This document shows positions 18,450 through 31,849 of a stretch of 64,000 bases of DNA, piece after piece. The notes below the pieces were generated by a model. It was not told the DNA's origin and searched no databases. It was given only the letters and a program-made list of their open reading frames with translations. The DNA is from Thunnus maccoyii (Eukaryota > Chordata > Actinopteri > Scombriformes > Scombridae). How positions within the stretch are numbered: the stretch's first letter is position 1; the number at the start of each line of letters is the position of its first letter. The position numbers and the translations under genes are program-made. The stretch covers positions 14,153,501 through 14,217,500 of the forward strand of contig NC_056551.1 in the NCBI RefSeq assembly GCF_910596095.1, in the 5' to 3' direction.

Positions 18450-21060
18450 ATGTCTGTGTTTTTGTTATTGATCTTGTATTAAGGATGAATTAGTGGTATT
18501 AGTTAGAGAGAGATATATGCTTCTCACATCTCTAAGAACGTAAAAGATGAATGTTATTGGCCTCCGGGCTCCAGTCTTGTTATAGCGCAATATTTTCATC
18601 ACTGTCCACTCAGTGAAGTCCATTTGTTTAATTGGTAGCTATTCCTCATTTGTTGAGTCAGCCCTGCATCGTTTGACTCAATTACATTAACGGGATGCAA
18701 GCTTGATTTGGGAGGCAGTAAAGTGTACTCTAATCAAATTGAGGAGGATGTCCCATAGCTTGTACAAACCTACAGCTCCATCTCAGAGCTGCCTGGGAAA
18801 TAAGTGATTGTACCCCAGGTGACCACTGGGTGGACCAAGATAACTCTCCGTAAACTTTATCTGAAGCAGCTGGAAGTCTATCAGCATCCTTTATATTCAA
18901 GAATAGTACAGCACTCAATGTCATGTTTTTCATTGATCTGCAAAATATGACTCTTCTGCAATCCTGTTTCCCGGTAAAACTCTTGTAATGTAGAATATAT
19001 AGCAAGTTTTTCCATTGTCTGTGTATAACATAAGCCTGACTCGTCGCTATTGAACCTGACAAGTGCTATATACAGACTTAGCTACAGAGCTGGTTCAGGC
19101 TTTACAGCAAAACACTCCCTCGGGCCATCCACTCATTTTGTGTGGCGCAAACAGGAAGAAGAAACAACATCATTAAACACTTATCAGGTCGTATTAGACA
19201 ACCGGCTCAATGCATCTGTTTATGTCTTTCTCTGAGGGGCAGCCACCCTCTGTGGCCATCTGGTGAAAACCCCATTTAGTCATTTAAGAGTGTTCAGAGG
19301 TTTTCAAGGCAGCTGTGAAGATGATCAGGACCCCAGATAGGCTGAGGCATTGTCTCAGTGGCACATTAGTCGTTATTTGAGATTATAATAGGAGAAAAGT
19401 ATTAGTATCATTCAAATGAAAATGCTTTCAAACTGTTTTTATTGTGTTCAGGATAAATCCTTTTCATGAGCACCTTCATTTATTTGAACTCAAGTCCATT
19501 CATTAGAGGATTTGTTTTTTCATTGTGTACCATAAAACATGATACAATGAAAATAAACACATTTAAAAAGAATATTTCAGCAGAACTAACCAAACGTGCA
19601 ACCACCCGCAAAGATACAATTTCTCTAACAACTATTCTTAATGATAATGGGAAGAAAGGGTCACAGCCAAGTTTATTTTATAAGTCTGTACACTCACTTT
19701 TGATTTAAAAGTAACAAGTTGTTCTCTGGCATCTACAGCAAGTTGTTGAGACGTGCAGGAAGTCCTTGATAAATGTTGGAAAGCTGAAGGTGATGTATTA
19801 AACAAGGCTGTGTGAGACAGCACATAAGAGAGATGACACTATAACTCAAGCAATGTCCTTAACATGAGGTCATACAGGGAGACAGTTTGTCATGGATATG
19901 AACTTTGTGTTTATATCCATTTATGAATATGCCTCAATAACCCTGAATGGATTTCTAACCACACAATACTGCAAATATCACCATGGCAACAGAAATAACA
20001 TGCTTGGCCTAAAAACCAACAGTAGGCAACATGTCTGAATGCATATTGTACGCTCAAGCCTCTGACTGCTGACGTACAGTATGTACCTAGGTGGTGACTT
20101 TGAAATAAGCTGATACATAACAGAAGATCATTAACAAGAAAACAAAGAATATGTGAAGACTACAACCAAGGCAGAGTAATGCAACTTTCGCTTCAACCTT
20201 AGACCAGCTACAGTGTTGATGGTTGAAATATTGAAATGTGAAACAGAATTAGCAAAATTAAAATAGTTAACAGCCTGTACAACTCAGGCAACTGAAATGG
20301 AATAGACTGACCTCTTTTGTTTTGTTTTTACAATAGTATATCCAGGAGTCAGCATTACGGACAAAGTTAAAACGTGACAATTATGGAAATATTCAAAATC
20401 ACAGGGTAAAAAGTTCACCAAGTATTTTTCCCCCTCTGTCACATTGATTTTTTTCCCTGTGTTTTTCTTTTTACTGTTAAAACACAATACTATTATTTTT
20501 GTGAAATGCTCAAGGAGACACCTCTCCAAAATGTGTCAGCAAGATGTTTTAATAAAGGAACTCTGACATGATTATATGGAGAGAGAAAAAGTTGAAATAC
20601 TGAATTGTCCCACAGCTTTGCTATGCTGGATCAAATCAGTTTTTTATTTGGATAATTTAATAACTAAAATGATCAGACACTGTGTGCAACAACTTGTACA
20701 ACTGCACTTAACACAAGACAGTGTGTAAACATAATCAGTCCAACCTTTAAATTTATGAAAATTGATTAAAATATAAATACACATTTCACTGTTCAAATGT
20801 TGCTCTGCCTTATTGCTGATGTTATAAATTGTCTTTTCTAATAGCAAATCATGCCAGTTGTTCTGCCCCTACAGGTGTAGTTTAGTGTGTTAAAATTGTT
20901 TATCCTGTGTAATAGCACCACCCTGTGGCGGAGCTACACAATCCCAAGAGCTAAGTGACTAGCACAAAGGCATTCAGACAGCCCTCACACCAGCTTAATC
21001 CTCCTGATATTAAAAACACACTAAATCATAATTGAAGAAGAATTTGACAACACAAACGAA
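18450..21060. other. Intergenic spacer after anxa4
   Basis: AT-rich sequence. Short open frames occur on both strands but none shows a recognisable domain, splice context or codon bias. I see nothing that I can name here. Confidence 0.5.
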
Positions 21061-23300
21061 ATGAATATGGTCGCTCTGTAAGATCACAGGCATCTCATTC
21101 ATTGTCCAGCTCAAAGGCTAACTTAGCAGTTGCCATGGCGAGAGCAAAAGCTGAAGCAGCACAATCTAGAGCAACGCATCCTAAAATGAAAATTGAACTA
21201 ACGGTTGAGCAGGCACGCATTCAGGCCACTCTTGATGCATTAAATGATGAAAAAGATAAAGATGCTGCCATAGCAGAGGCAAATACGTCGCAGGCTGGTT
21301 TATTAAAACTGGAGATAGAATTACGCAAGGCCTCCAGTCCGGCCCTGCAAAATAAACTGACAGACTTCATTTGCACAGGGACAAAGGCTCACACAGACCC
21401 AGTTTTAACCTCTTCATGCAAGCTTCAACAGACAGAAAGAATAAGTGGGAGAGGCCTGTGAAGGCACCTGTATATATTCACCTGTATATGTTCATGCCCC
21501 GTCAGCATGTATCCAACTGGCTGCAGAGAGGAGTCTAAGAAAATGTACACGATACTGGATGAGCAGAGCAACCACCCCCTTTTTTAAAATACTTTGACAC
21601 CAGGGAAGAGGCCATCACTGTTTTTGGGTGAGCGCAGAAGATGCTTCCAGCTTCTAACCTCAGGTTGCACAAAATTGCACCAAATTTACCTGCATTCATT
21701 GAGGCATTCCCACCTGAAGACTGCTCCAAGGATATCAATGACTTAGATCTCTTTGATGATGACTTGCCCATCCGACATAGCCTTGGGTTGTCCTGGAATA
21801 TGCACAAAGACACCTTCATGTTCCAGATTGTAGATGACCAGAAGCCCTTTACATGCAGAGGGGTGTTGTCAACAGTAAATAGTCTCTATAACCCCCTAGG
21901 GTTCCTCACACCCATCTCTGTTCATGGAAGGCTGATACTCAGAGAGCTCACCACACAAGCAGAGGATTGGGACTTGAGACCCCCCAAAGACAGGTGGAGG
22001 GAGTCTCTCCAAGACCTACGGGAACTTCAGGTACTGCTCCCTCACACATCTTTCTCCACCAAAGGGACACAAAGAAGAGAACTCTGTGTTTTCACAGACG
22101 TGTCGGTGAAAGTGATAGCAGCTGTAGCCTACATTAAGGTGATGAGCCACGAAGAACAAACTGAAATTGGCTTTGTCTTTGGAAAGGTGAAGATGGCCCC
22201 CCAGCCGGGCCTAACCATCCAAAGACTGGAACTGTGTGTGGCTGTACTTAGAGTGGAGCTCGCTGAGCTGATAGTCACAGAGATGGATGTGACATTTGAC
22301 AGCATTGTGTTCTACACGGACAGCAAGGTTGTACTAGGACACCTCCTCAACCAGTCAGGGAGATTCTATGTCTACGTGCATAACACAGTTCAGTGTATCC
22401 GTTTATCATCACATCCTAGCCAGTGGAAGTACATCCATTCCAACCTGAAATCAGCCAACACTAAATCAAGAGACGGCGTCACCAGCCCTCCTACGCAGCA
22501 TAACTCAGCTCACAGGACCATGTTGAAGTGATTGAGGCTATGAGTGCCAACAGCTTCATTAAGACCTTTAGAAGGTTCGTCGCAGTCAAGACCCCCACAA
22601 AACATATACAAGCTGACTGTGGCATGAACTTTGTTGGCACCTCCCAAGAGCTGGAGATGGACGATACAAGTCTGAGCTTCAGTAATGTGGAGAAGGACCT
22701 GAACACACAGAGGTGCACCTTGGTGTTTAATCCACCCCCATCCCACATGGACGGTGCATTGGCATGTATGATCGGCATCGCCCTTCATTGTCTGGACTGC
22801 ACTCTGTTTGAACAGAAAAATCCCATCTGACATATGAAGTTTTGATAATATTTATGGCTGAGGTAGCAGCAGTCATGAATTCAAGACCTCTTATCCCAGT
22901 GTCATCGGATCGAGAATTGCCTTTCATCCTTACCCCAGCAATTCTCCTGACCCTCAAAAGAGGCTACAGCTCCTCTCCCTCCAGGCAACTTTGAGGAAGT
23001 AAATCTCTTCAAAGAGGAGTGGAAACAAGTTTAAAGCCTGGCTGACACCTTTTGGAACAGGTGGAGGCGTGAATACCTTAAAACATTGCAGCTTCGCCAC
23101 AGGTGGCAATGGAAAAGGTCAAGCCTTCAAGAAGGGGACATTGTTCTCTCGAAAGGCAATCAGGCAAGAAGAAATGAATTGGTATGGTGCCCCAGCTGTC
23201 CATAAGATGACAGGATAGAAGGGGGGAGTAGAGGGAGATGATTGCAAGACCTTCAGCCATCATAGGACCTTGCAAAAATCATGAATAGAATTTACATGTA
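21060..23300 (+). mobile_element. BEL/Pao LTR-retrotransposon fossil, broken
   Basis: Remains of a BEL/Pao-family element in plus orientation. Parts recognised in order are a gag N-terminal coiled-coil-like segment (about 21102-21461), the C-terminal part of reverse transcriptase with the connection to RNase H (about 21641-22100), RNase H (about 22100-22480, with a YTDSKVVLGHL block), and integrase pieces (about 22510-22830 and 22980-23290, the latter like the C-terminal strand domain). Large parts of a full element are absent. The copy is broken in several places (at least about four breaks). I could not find paired terminal repeats, which suggests an old insertion. It cannot be active. Confidence 0.85.
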
Positions 23301-26300
23301 TTTTAAGAAATTAACATAAAAACATCCCTCTCATTTCTCACATTAAGTTGTTTCAATCATGAATCAAGGTCAAAATCTTGACTCAGGCAAACCACTGTGT
23401 TTTGCAAACTTGCTGCTACATGCACGTCATTGAAAAGCAGGCCTTAACCTTCACTACGAATGCCAGGAGCAACAAAAACAATTGATGAGCGACGGGACAA
23501 CAAGTAGAGGATGATAAGCAACATCAAAAATGTAGAACAATGTGAGTTTTTTCTTGGTAAGAGGTCAGCCTGAGTGCTCTTGTGAGTGCTGGCATCTACG
23601 CAAAGCTCTATGATGTCCAAGTGGTGTTGACAAGTATATGTCATGCTTGGATTTGATGCTTAAAGTTGATTTTCAGTGTTAATTCTTATTATATTATATA
23701 TTCATATATATTATATATTAAATATATTCATATAAAACTGAACTAAACTTCACCAAACTATACTAAAAATAAAATCAACATTGAAACCCAGGTAAAAGAT
23801 TTAAGGGAGAGAGGGGCAATGAAGTGCTGTTCTCATTGACATTAAAAACCTTTTTTAACCTTTTCTAAAGCTAAAATCCAAAGTACCGACATGCATAGTT
23901 TATATGAAAATGGTAGTGCTCTGGTGTAGACATTCATTCGCCATCTGCTGCTTTTGTTCACATCAATCATAAGCAGTCTGGTGCAGCCCTTGTGTGCCTC
24001 TTCAGTGATGAAGATGAACTGGCTCTTCAGCACTGTGACCTGTGACCTCTGGACCTCTGGACCTACCTGTGTGCTCTGTGACAAACAGAAGGACTTCAGG
24101 GTCAATTTAGCAGCTGCTGGAGATTTCAATCGTATCACACAATCTTCCTCAGCAGATAGAGTTTTCCAACTTGTCATGGAATGGTTACGTTTCCATTATT
24201 TCTGAATTATTTTCTCAAATGATTTATTATTTTATGAGCTCTTCTGAACTTTAAGACCTTCTTGACCATTCTGGCTTAAAAGGTGTGTTTCAAATTTCAT
24301 CCTTGATTTTGGTAAAAACACTTGAACAAATTTCAACAACTTAGTTTTTCTGGAGCTTTCAGGTAAACTGAACTGATATTTCTCCTTCAAGGGATAATTG
24401 TGAATTCAAACATCTATAATTCCATAACAAACTCCCTAACCCTTTGAAACTCATATTTTGTAGTTTTTGCATTCAGTGGTGTGAAAAAATGTGTGAAATG
24501 TAAGTACAGTAATGCAGGGCAGAGGGCAGAGTGGCCTGTTACCTCATCCAGTCCAATTTCTCTTGCAAGGTCATTTTGATTGAGCTTCTAAGATTACATA
24601 CAGTATAACTACTAAGAAAGACAAATCAAACCTAATTAAGAGGCCAAATTGAGCTCTTGAGTATGAATATAACAAATTATGTATAATTTCTAATTGTATT
24701 ATAATGTATATAATTGATAAACTTTGTCTAAAACAAGAATAGATGGTATCATTTAATCTGAAATGTGGTCCATCCCATGTGCTGCATTACTATTTATTGT
24801 GTTCCTCCTTCATATTGATCTACTACTTTAACCTGATCATATGAATTAGAGTGGGTTTAAGGTCATTTATAGCAACTCCTAATATTGTCCTTCAACCTAT
24901 TTGTTTGTGCATTTTCTTCTTTTTTTCAGGATATCAACACAGGAAATCAGGAGTAATAAACTGCAAAAGGAATAACCACATGTCTGTGGTGGTTCTGTGG
25001 CGCATGTCTGTCGAAGCTCCAATTAAGCTCATAAGTTACACAAACAAACAGAGTGCTTATCATGTTTGATCACTGAGACATTATGCTGAAATTTGCATAC
25101 TACAGTAACAGATTAGTGACACAGGCAGGTGGAGGGGAGTTCCATGTGCAGAGAAAACTGAGCTGACAATTGGGAATTTAAAACACTGGGAGCGTAGAGA
25201 TACTGAATATTTGGACAGCCATTACAATTGAAACTGTCTTTTCTTTGAAATTGTGGCTATTTCTATAGAAATCAATTAATCAAGTTTATTTGTCATGTAA
25301 GCATGTAATAGACAATCATCGTGAAATGAGATCCTTCCTGTGGCTCAGATCGGCTCCTCATTTGTAGAATGATAATCATTTGCTATTATGTGAAGCTTTC
25401 CTGCAAATACTGATTGGACGTTGTTTTAATTCTCATAATAATGGTAACTTGAATAGCAACATTAATCACAAATTTCATTATTCATTCAAGCTGTCAATCA
25501 TTTTGTAGATGGTCCAATTTGCACACTATAGGCGACTGGCTGAAAATTGAAATAAGGAAATTCTATTTCCATTGGGAAATAGAAAGTTGAAAAGATGAAT
25601 TTGATGGGTGATTGAAAGAGAGAGAGAAATTTCAGAGCTGTTCCTGAGTTAGAGTAAGGGTCAACTCCACAAGACCTCTCTTTTCTTGACAGACTGATAG
25701 GCACAGAACTACTGATAACACGCCCATTCATATGGAATAGGCTTTTGAAAAAAGTCACATGGGAAGGCCAAAGGTGCTGTTGTGACGTTGAATACAATGA
25801 AATCCGAAGCTAAAGTGGTGCTATGTGCAAGTGTAATGAACTGGAATAGGAATATTGCACCAGCTATTTTCAGGCGGCAAGAATGTAAAGAAGAGACATT
25901 TGTTAAAAATCCCATCGCAGCTGCTTGGACACACGGATATACAAGGACAACACCTGACAGAAAACATGTGGAATCCTTCGGTGTAAGGCTGACACATGCA
26001 GGCACACGTTACATACTGATGAAAGTCTGCACATACATCTTTATTTTCATTCAAAATGCATGTACAAGACTGGGGCATGACTCACAGCCGACAGCAATGT
26101 AAAACACTTCTCCTCACTTACCTCTACTGAGCCCTGTCGATTATCTGAGTTTCAGGTATGTATATCGATTCTGGAAAGAGATGATGCTCTTGATTTTTTA
26201 TATTTTAAGTGCAATTTTTCAGTTTCAATTTTGAACACGACAAAAAAAAATTCCATCAACTTCCATTACATTGCAGTTATATCGAGACAGAAATCTGAGA

Positions 26301-29300
26301 CAAGGTCATCTCAACACTTCAGAAAATACAACAAAAACTACCTGCGTGGGTAGATGGAGACTAAACTGCACATTACTGCTCCCACTTGACCAATTATACA
26401 ACAGCATTTTGTGAAATTTCATAGCTATGCAGAATGTCACACATTGGAGGACATAACAGAAATTGGGGACGAAGCTAAGAAAAACAAAATTTTAAGTGGC
26501 CGTAAAACTCTTGCAAAATTGTCATTTAATTAGACATTTTTCCACCTTAGAAATATAGTAAAAGTCAGACAATATCTTGCACTTTCAGTTGCAAAGAAAT
26601 GGATCCATGCTTGGATTGTCTTTTGCCTTAACTATTGCAGTACTCTTTTAATCAGACTTACTCTAATGTCTCTGAAGTATGGAGAGGCAGCGTTTTCTCA
26701 TCATGGACCAACACTGTGAATAGCCTCTGTCTGATAAATGTTTTAACATTTTTGGTGCAATTTCCTGTAGAACATTTTGTGCTGCATCTTAAGGTCACTG
26801 AGAAAAATTGCAAAAGCAAATCTTGAAATTAAAAAAAAAACTGCTGGAATTAAATAAAAATGGCCTGCAATAAACTAATATTGTGACAGTTTAAAAATGT
26901 ATTGGATATCTTTTTCTACATATATTTATATTATTGTTAATTTCATAATGTTTTTTATAAGTGAGAAAATGTGTTTTTCTGTCGGAATTTGAGCCACACT
27001 TTAAAGCAGCAAAGCCTCTTCTCGCCTCTGCTCATGTCTGCCTTCCCTACATTAATTTTAAAGTATTCTTGAAACCAGCTCCTCCACAAGCCGGCAGTCG
27101 CATACTGTGCTTGTTTACATCCGTGTCTGATGCAGAGATGGGACTAAAATAAAGACTCCAGGTGGCAGAATGAGTTTTGTCTATATGAGGTGAATAAAGA
27201 GCCTCTGAATCACATGAGTCAGATGAAGTTGTGATTCTGTGCCTCAGGAGATGTTGTATGCAGATATTTGTCCTGGCGGGGTTTCATTCATGTTGAACAG
27301 AGCATCACTCTGATCAAGACTCCACCTTGATGATAAGTTCCAGTGGGATCAAAGCTTCCTTGGAGGAGCGCTATAAGTATCTGCTTTTCTGTGAAGTTCA
27401 AACAGACTATTTCAGTATATAAACATATGTTCAGCAGGCAGTGCTTTATACTGACTGTTAACAGTGAGCTATTAGGCTACTATCAGCTGTAGAGAAGAGG
27501 AAAGGTGAGCTGGGGTCGCCTTTCCTCAAGATGAAGCATTCTTGACTCACTGGCAGTTTTAGTGCATCTCAGGGAGTCTCGAATGACATAACGATGCCTA
27601 ATGGCATCTGAGAAATTGCAGACAACATAGCACGTCAACACTGCTCTGATACTCTCACCAGTATCAGCCATCTTGCTAGAATCAGCAATGACCTCAAGAA
27701 TCATATCAGAGTCACCTCACATCACAACCTATGTGAGATGAGTGTTAAGTTACTGCCACTCTTATGGTTTTCTTTTGGGTGTTTAATGCTCTGTCACGAT
27801 TCAAACCGAGAAGTAGAAGTAGAATTTTCCTAAACTGCTTGTCTTGCACAGAGAAGTTGTCTAGTCTCCTCATACAATTTTATACGTACCTCATATGTAC
27901 CAACAGGAAATACTTACATGTAATAAAGAGCTTATAATTTGTAACTGATGACTTTATTTAAGGTCCTCGTTTACAAGTTATCAAATCTATCATTTGAAAT
28001 GTTAGTAATCCATTGATAAAAGGTAAAGGCTCTAACTTCCTGCTAAGACATCAATTCTGTAACCACAAATGTTGATAAAGGGTTTCTTACCTCCTAATGG
28101 GCCATCAGCAAATTAGTAAGTTATCTTCAATCATACATTTTAGTTAATCATTAATAATGGATTAATAATGCAATGCCACTTGGAGACAGCAGAAGCAAGC
28201 AGTGAACACAACACTGATATATTTATCCTCTTTTAATATGGAAATATTTGTACATCCAGCAGATATGTAGTAACATTATTTGGAGTTGTGTTTATGGCCA
28301 CCTGATCAATGAAAGTCCAATATTTACTCTCCTTTTAGATGTGGTTTTGGTCTTCTCTGAGGAAAATATCTGGCTTTTTAGCTGCTAAATGCTCCGCTAT
28401 GTTCACCAGCTTGTTCTGTCTGTATGCTGTTTGGTGTTGGACAAGTAGTGCACAGTAGCTTTTTTATTGAGCACAGCTGCCTGCTATGGGAAAAAATAAT
28501 GACATGAGAGTAGTGAGAGAGAACCGAAATAGTAAATTTGTGGCCCGGAAAACCAAAATGACCTGAAACATGTCGAGTCCATGAAGCAGAAAAACTGCAG
28601 TTCTCTGTGGGTTCATCACTACGAATGACACGTACAAGTAATCATGGACTCCATATAAAAAAATATTGATTATAGGCACTTTAACAAATGGATTTGAGTC
28701 TCAGTGCAGGGGTCCTAACCATGATAAATTAAAGAGCTAAAAAGATAAAGCAAGGGTCATGCTGGAGGAGGACAGACTGACAGACAAGGTTATTCTGTTA
28801 ATTGCTTATTATTACTAATAATGATTCATTAACTGCCATTAGTTACAACTTTAACACCCTTTATAAAGTATGCATTATCTAAATCAGCCATATGTGTAAC
28901 ATTAACTCACATAGTTTTACCAGAGAGACTCCACTGGAACATCTACTGCCAACAGACTATTAAAACTCAAATTAAACTATAATAATGTACAGGTTTTTAA
29001 TATTTACCAAGACATATAATTACCTGCCTACCATATTATATTCATTTCAAGTCAAACATATTTCATGTAATTAGTGTGAAAACACTTTGAGAGTTTGCAT
29101 GAAATTAGTTGTTGTTTTAAAATACACTTTATATTTATATTTATAATATTGATTATGGAGCCTGATGGGGCTCTAACAGCAGGTGGTCCAGCTCCTTCAC
29201 AACTGATTACTTCACACAGAACTTATTTGCATCAACAACACACATATTTTTACATCTTTTAATGGGCAGTTTCACCTTATTATTATTTTTTAATACTATT

Positions 29301-30800
29301 ACTCCATCTGGTTTGCGTATTTTATGATCTTTGCAGCCACAGATGTGCCTTTCTGGATAAAAACACTGCACCACCAGATAAACATGTTGCTTCCTACAAT
29401 ACTGTGCTCCAAACCTGTGATAATGATGTGACTGTAGATGGATTTCTTCTGGCGCCTTGGGGAGTAAATTGATTCTTGCTCTTTTTCTCTTTTCCATTAT
29501 CACGCTTTTTTACAAGCCTGACAATACAAAAGATGACAACACTATCATTATAATGTATTTTATATGTAATGCATATACACAGTATAATGTATATGAAATG
29601 TGAATGTTTTCAGAAGAATAGATGTATTATTCTTATTATTGTGACATGCAGCGAGATTATTCCCATGTCAGTTTTCAATCTGTGATCTTTTTCTTCACAC
29701 AGTTGACTAGGTTTGCTGCTTGATCATTTGTCTTTCACCTGCAAGCAGCCAATTTAGGTGTCTCCAAGAAGTCTTATCTTTTTCATCTGTACCTTCTTCC
29801 GGCGATTTGAGCAAATTTTCCGCTTGTGCTCATTTCTGCAAAACTCAAATGGCATGCTTACTTAAAAGTCCAAGTCAATTGTAGGAAGAGGAAGGAAGAG
29901 CAGCGGGGGCATAACTGCAGTTTTACTTCATCACTCATCCTCCATCTATAATACAATGAAAAGGTTATTTTGTTATTATTCTCAGCAACAGAAATGTCTT
30001 AAGCTTTACTTTGCCATTTGGAACAGGGAACATGTAACTGTGATTAACGATGCACTTTAAAACCTTTTATCCAGGGAAGGTTTGTGGACAGAATTAGAGT
30101 ATAAGAACTCACTTGTCTAGGTTGGGGTTTAGGACATGATGCTCTAAATTGAGACATTTTCACAATGCTATTTTTTTTTTTAAAAAAAGCAAGAAGCTGT
30201 GCACACTCTCTGCTTCACTTGCAATTACATTAGTTTTTGTTGGGAGCAACATTTTGATGCACTCACCGTCAAGTTATTTGCCTATAAGGGGTGCAAAAAT
30301 GTAATTTTAATTGCAAAAGGCATGTAGTATAAATGATAAACTCCATCTTTCACTGAGCTTGAAATGCAATTACATCTTTAAACAACAGGTGAAAACATCA
30401 CAGGACAAATAGTGAAAACTTACAATAATGAGGTGGTAGTTTCTTTGTTTACTGAGGAACTTTTCAGGTCAATTTCTGGACAGAGATTGACCTCAATGCA
30501 CGCTTGTTTCCAAATGCAACAATTAAAACTTCCACTTCATCAGCCCTTAACATGGTGTTAAAGCAGAGGGCTACTGGCAGTGCAGCTGCACAAACAAACA
30601 AGCAAACAGGCAAGTAAATAAATAATCCAACAGCTGCCGGATAGAGTCCTGCATACGTCTGTGAACAGATCAATAATATCCTGAGATCTATCGGTCATGA
30701 CCACAAGATAATCAGTTCAAGATCAAACATCATTTTCAAGTCCACACCATCTATCTTTTTGGGACTCTGCCATCTTATTGGCTTACTGTCATTTCCACAG
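23300..30800. other. Gene-poor spacer between the BEL/Pao relic and prlhr
   Basis: About 7.5 kb of AT-rich sequence. It contains a TA-rich microsatellite (about 23690-23740), a LINE remnant near 26.6 kb, a possible LINE-tail-like fragment near 25.28 kb and assorted short open frames with no recognisable product. No exon is supported. Confidence 0.5.
26525..26690 (+). mobile_element. L2-like LINE remnant (C-terminal RT region)
   Basis: A short stretch translates as FHLRNIVKVRQYLALSV, then KKWIHAWIVFCLNYCSTLL. This matches the conserved block after the RT domain of fish L2-type elements (FHLRNIAK..., IHAFISSRLDYCNALL). The frame is lost on both sides. It is a small, old fragment. Confidence 0.55.
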
Positions 30801-30822
30801 ACTTCTCTCTCCCTGTGTCTCC

Positions 30823-30848
30823 TCTCTCTCTCTCTTTCCCTCTCTTTG
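30823..30848. repeat. CT-rich microsatellite
   Basis: A run of CT dinucleotides with a few TTCC interruptions lies just upstream of the candidate prlhr 5' exon. It could act as a pyrimidine tract. Confidence 0.8.
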
Positions 30849-30854
30849 TAAAAC

Positions 30855-30941
30855 AGCAGCAGCCTCATCTCACTCACTGTGCAGAAGCGCAGAAGGAAGG
30901 TTTGCTCTTCATACTCATCATATTGAGGAACGCCAACACAG
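30855..30941 (+). other. Candidate prlhr 5' UTR exon
   Basis: A GC-richer stretch ends in ACACAG followed by GTAAGTTA at 30942, a near-ideal donor on the strand of prlhr. A good acceptor (pyrimidine tract then TTGGACAG) ends at 33858, 22 bases before the prlhr ATG. Joining the two would give a spliced 5' UTR. This is inference from splice signals only. Confidence 0.35.
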
Positions 30942-31689
30942 GTAAGTTACTGGGTTACTACTTTTATCTGTATTTGTTTGTATGTTTCTTTATTTAGATT
31001 TTTGCTAGCCTCTTGTCATAGGTACAGTATTGGCATCATCTTTTCCCCAAGACAAAACAAAACAAAACAAAATAGAATAGAAAATAATAGAATAGAAAAA
31101 TGAATGGGTTAAAATCCTTCATTAAAAAGTAGTGTAAATAGTCTAAATAGTTGCAAGTTACACATTATGATCCTTGTATTTTATATGTTCATCATCCATT
31201 ACAATCCAAATTTTAATGAGTGAAATATTCACTTCAGAAAGGTCACAGTTTCCTCCTATGCATGTAATGCAGGCAACATAGTTTGAGCTGATATTATGTA
31301 ATTATCGAGGATTTATTTGCATAACCAGTATATTCATATCTATTTCAACCCCCCCTTTCTTTTTCTTTTTTAAATAAATGAGTGTTGAGGTATATATCGG
31401 TTGGGGCTAACAGCCTTATGTGCCAGAGCTCTGTTACGTAAGACCTCTTGACATTATAATCCAAAGGTCGTTATCAAGACTTCACTGATCAAGTCAGACT
31501 ATCCAAATTATATTGTATGAGATATATGTTGAAAAAAGCGTTAAATTCAGTATTCAAATTATTCGAGATGGTTAAGAATCTGATCTGTGAACATGTACAA
31601 ATTTATCCTAAAGGGAAGGAAAACAAAAAAAAAGACAAATACTGCATGTTGTTACTCATTGCTCTGTTTTTTGTTTTTTAAGATCTTTT

Positions 31690-31840
31690 TTTTTTTTAAG
31701 GTTTTTGCTTTTATTTGACAGACAGTGAGGCAGAGACAGGAAGCTAGGGAGAGAGAGGGGGGAAGGGGGGTTATGACATGCAACACAGGTCCCCTGGCTG
31801 GGAGTTCAGCCGTGGACGTTGCGGTTATGCGGTATGCGCC
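31690..31840 (-). mobile_element. tRNA-derived SINE (short interspersed repeat)
   Basis: Read on the minus strand it begins GGCGCATACCGCATAACCGC and carries a weak B-box-like segment, then a GTTGCATGTCAT stretch and a purine/T-rich tail. This matches, from memory, a dispersed SINE common in teleosts. It lies in the spacer upstream of prlhr. Confidence 0.55.
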
Positions 31841-31849
31841 TTTTAAAAA

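Noticed and set aside
23842-24177. 111-codon ATG-initiated open frame on the minus strand, GC-richer than its flanks
   Set aside because: No family resemblance that I can name. It could be a decayed coding or repeat fragment but is not supportable as a gene.
29207-29503. 98-codon Cys/Lys/His-rich open frame on the minus strand
   Set aside because: No domain I recognise, no splice or promoter context, AT-rich surroundings where such a frame occurs by chance.
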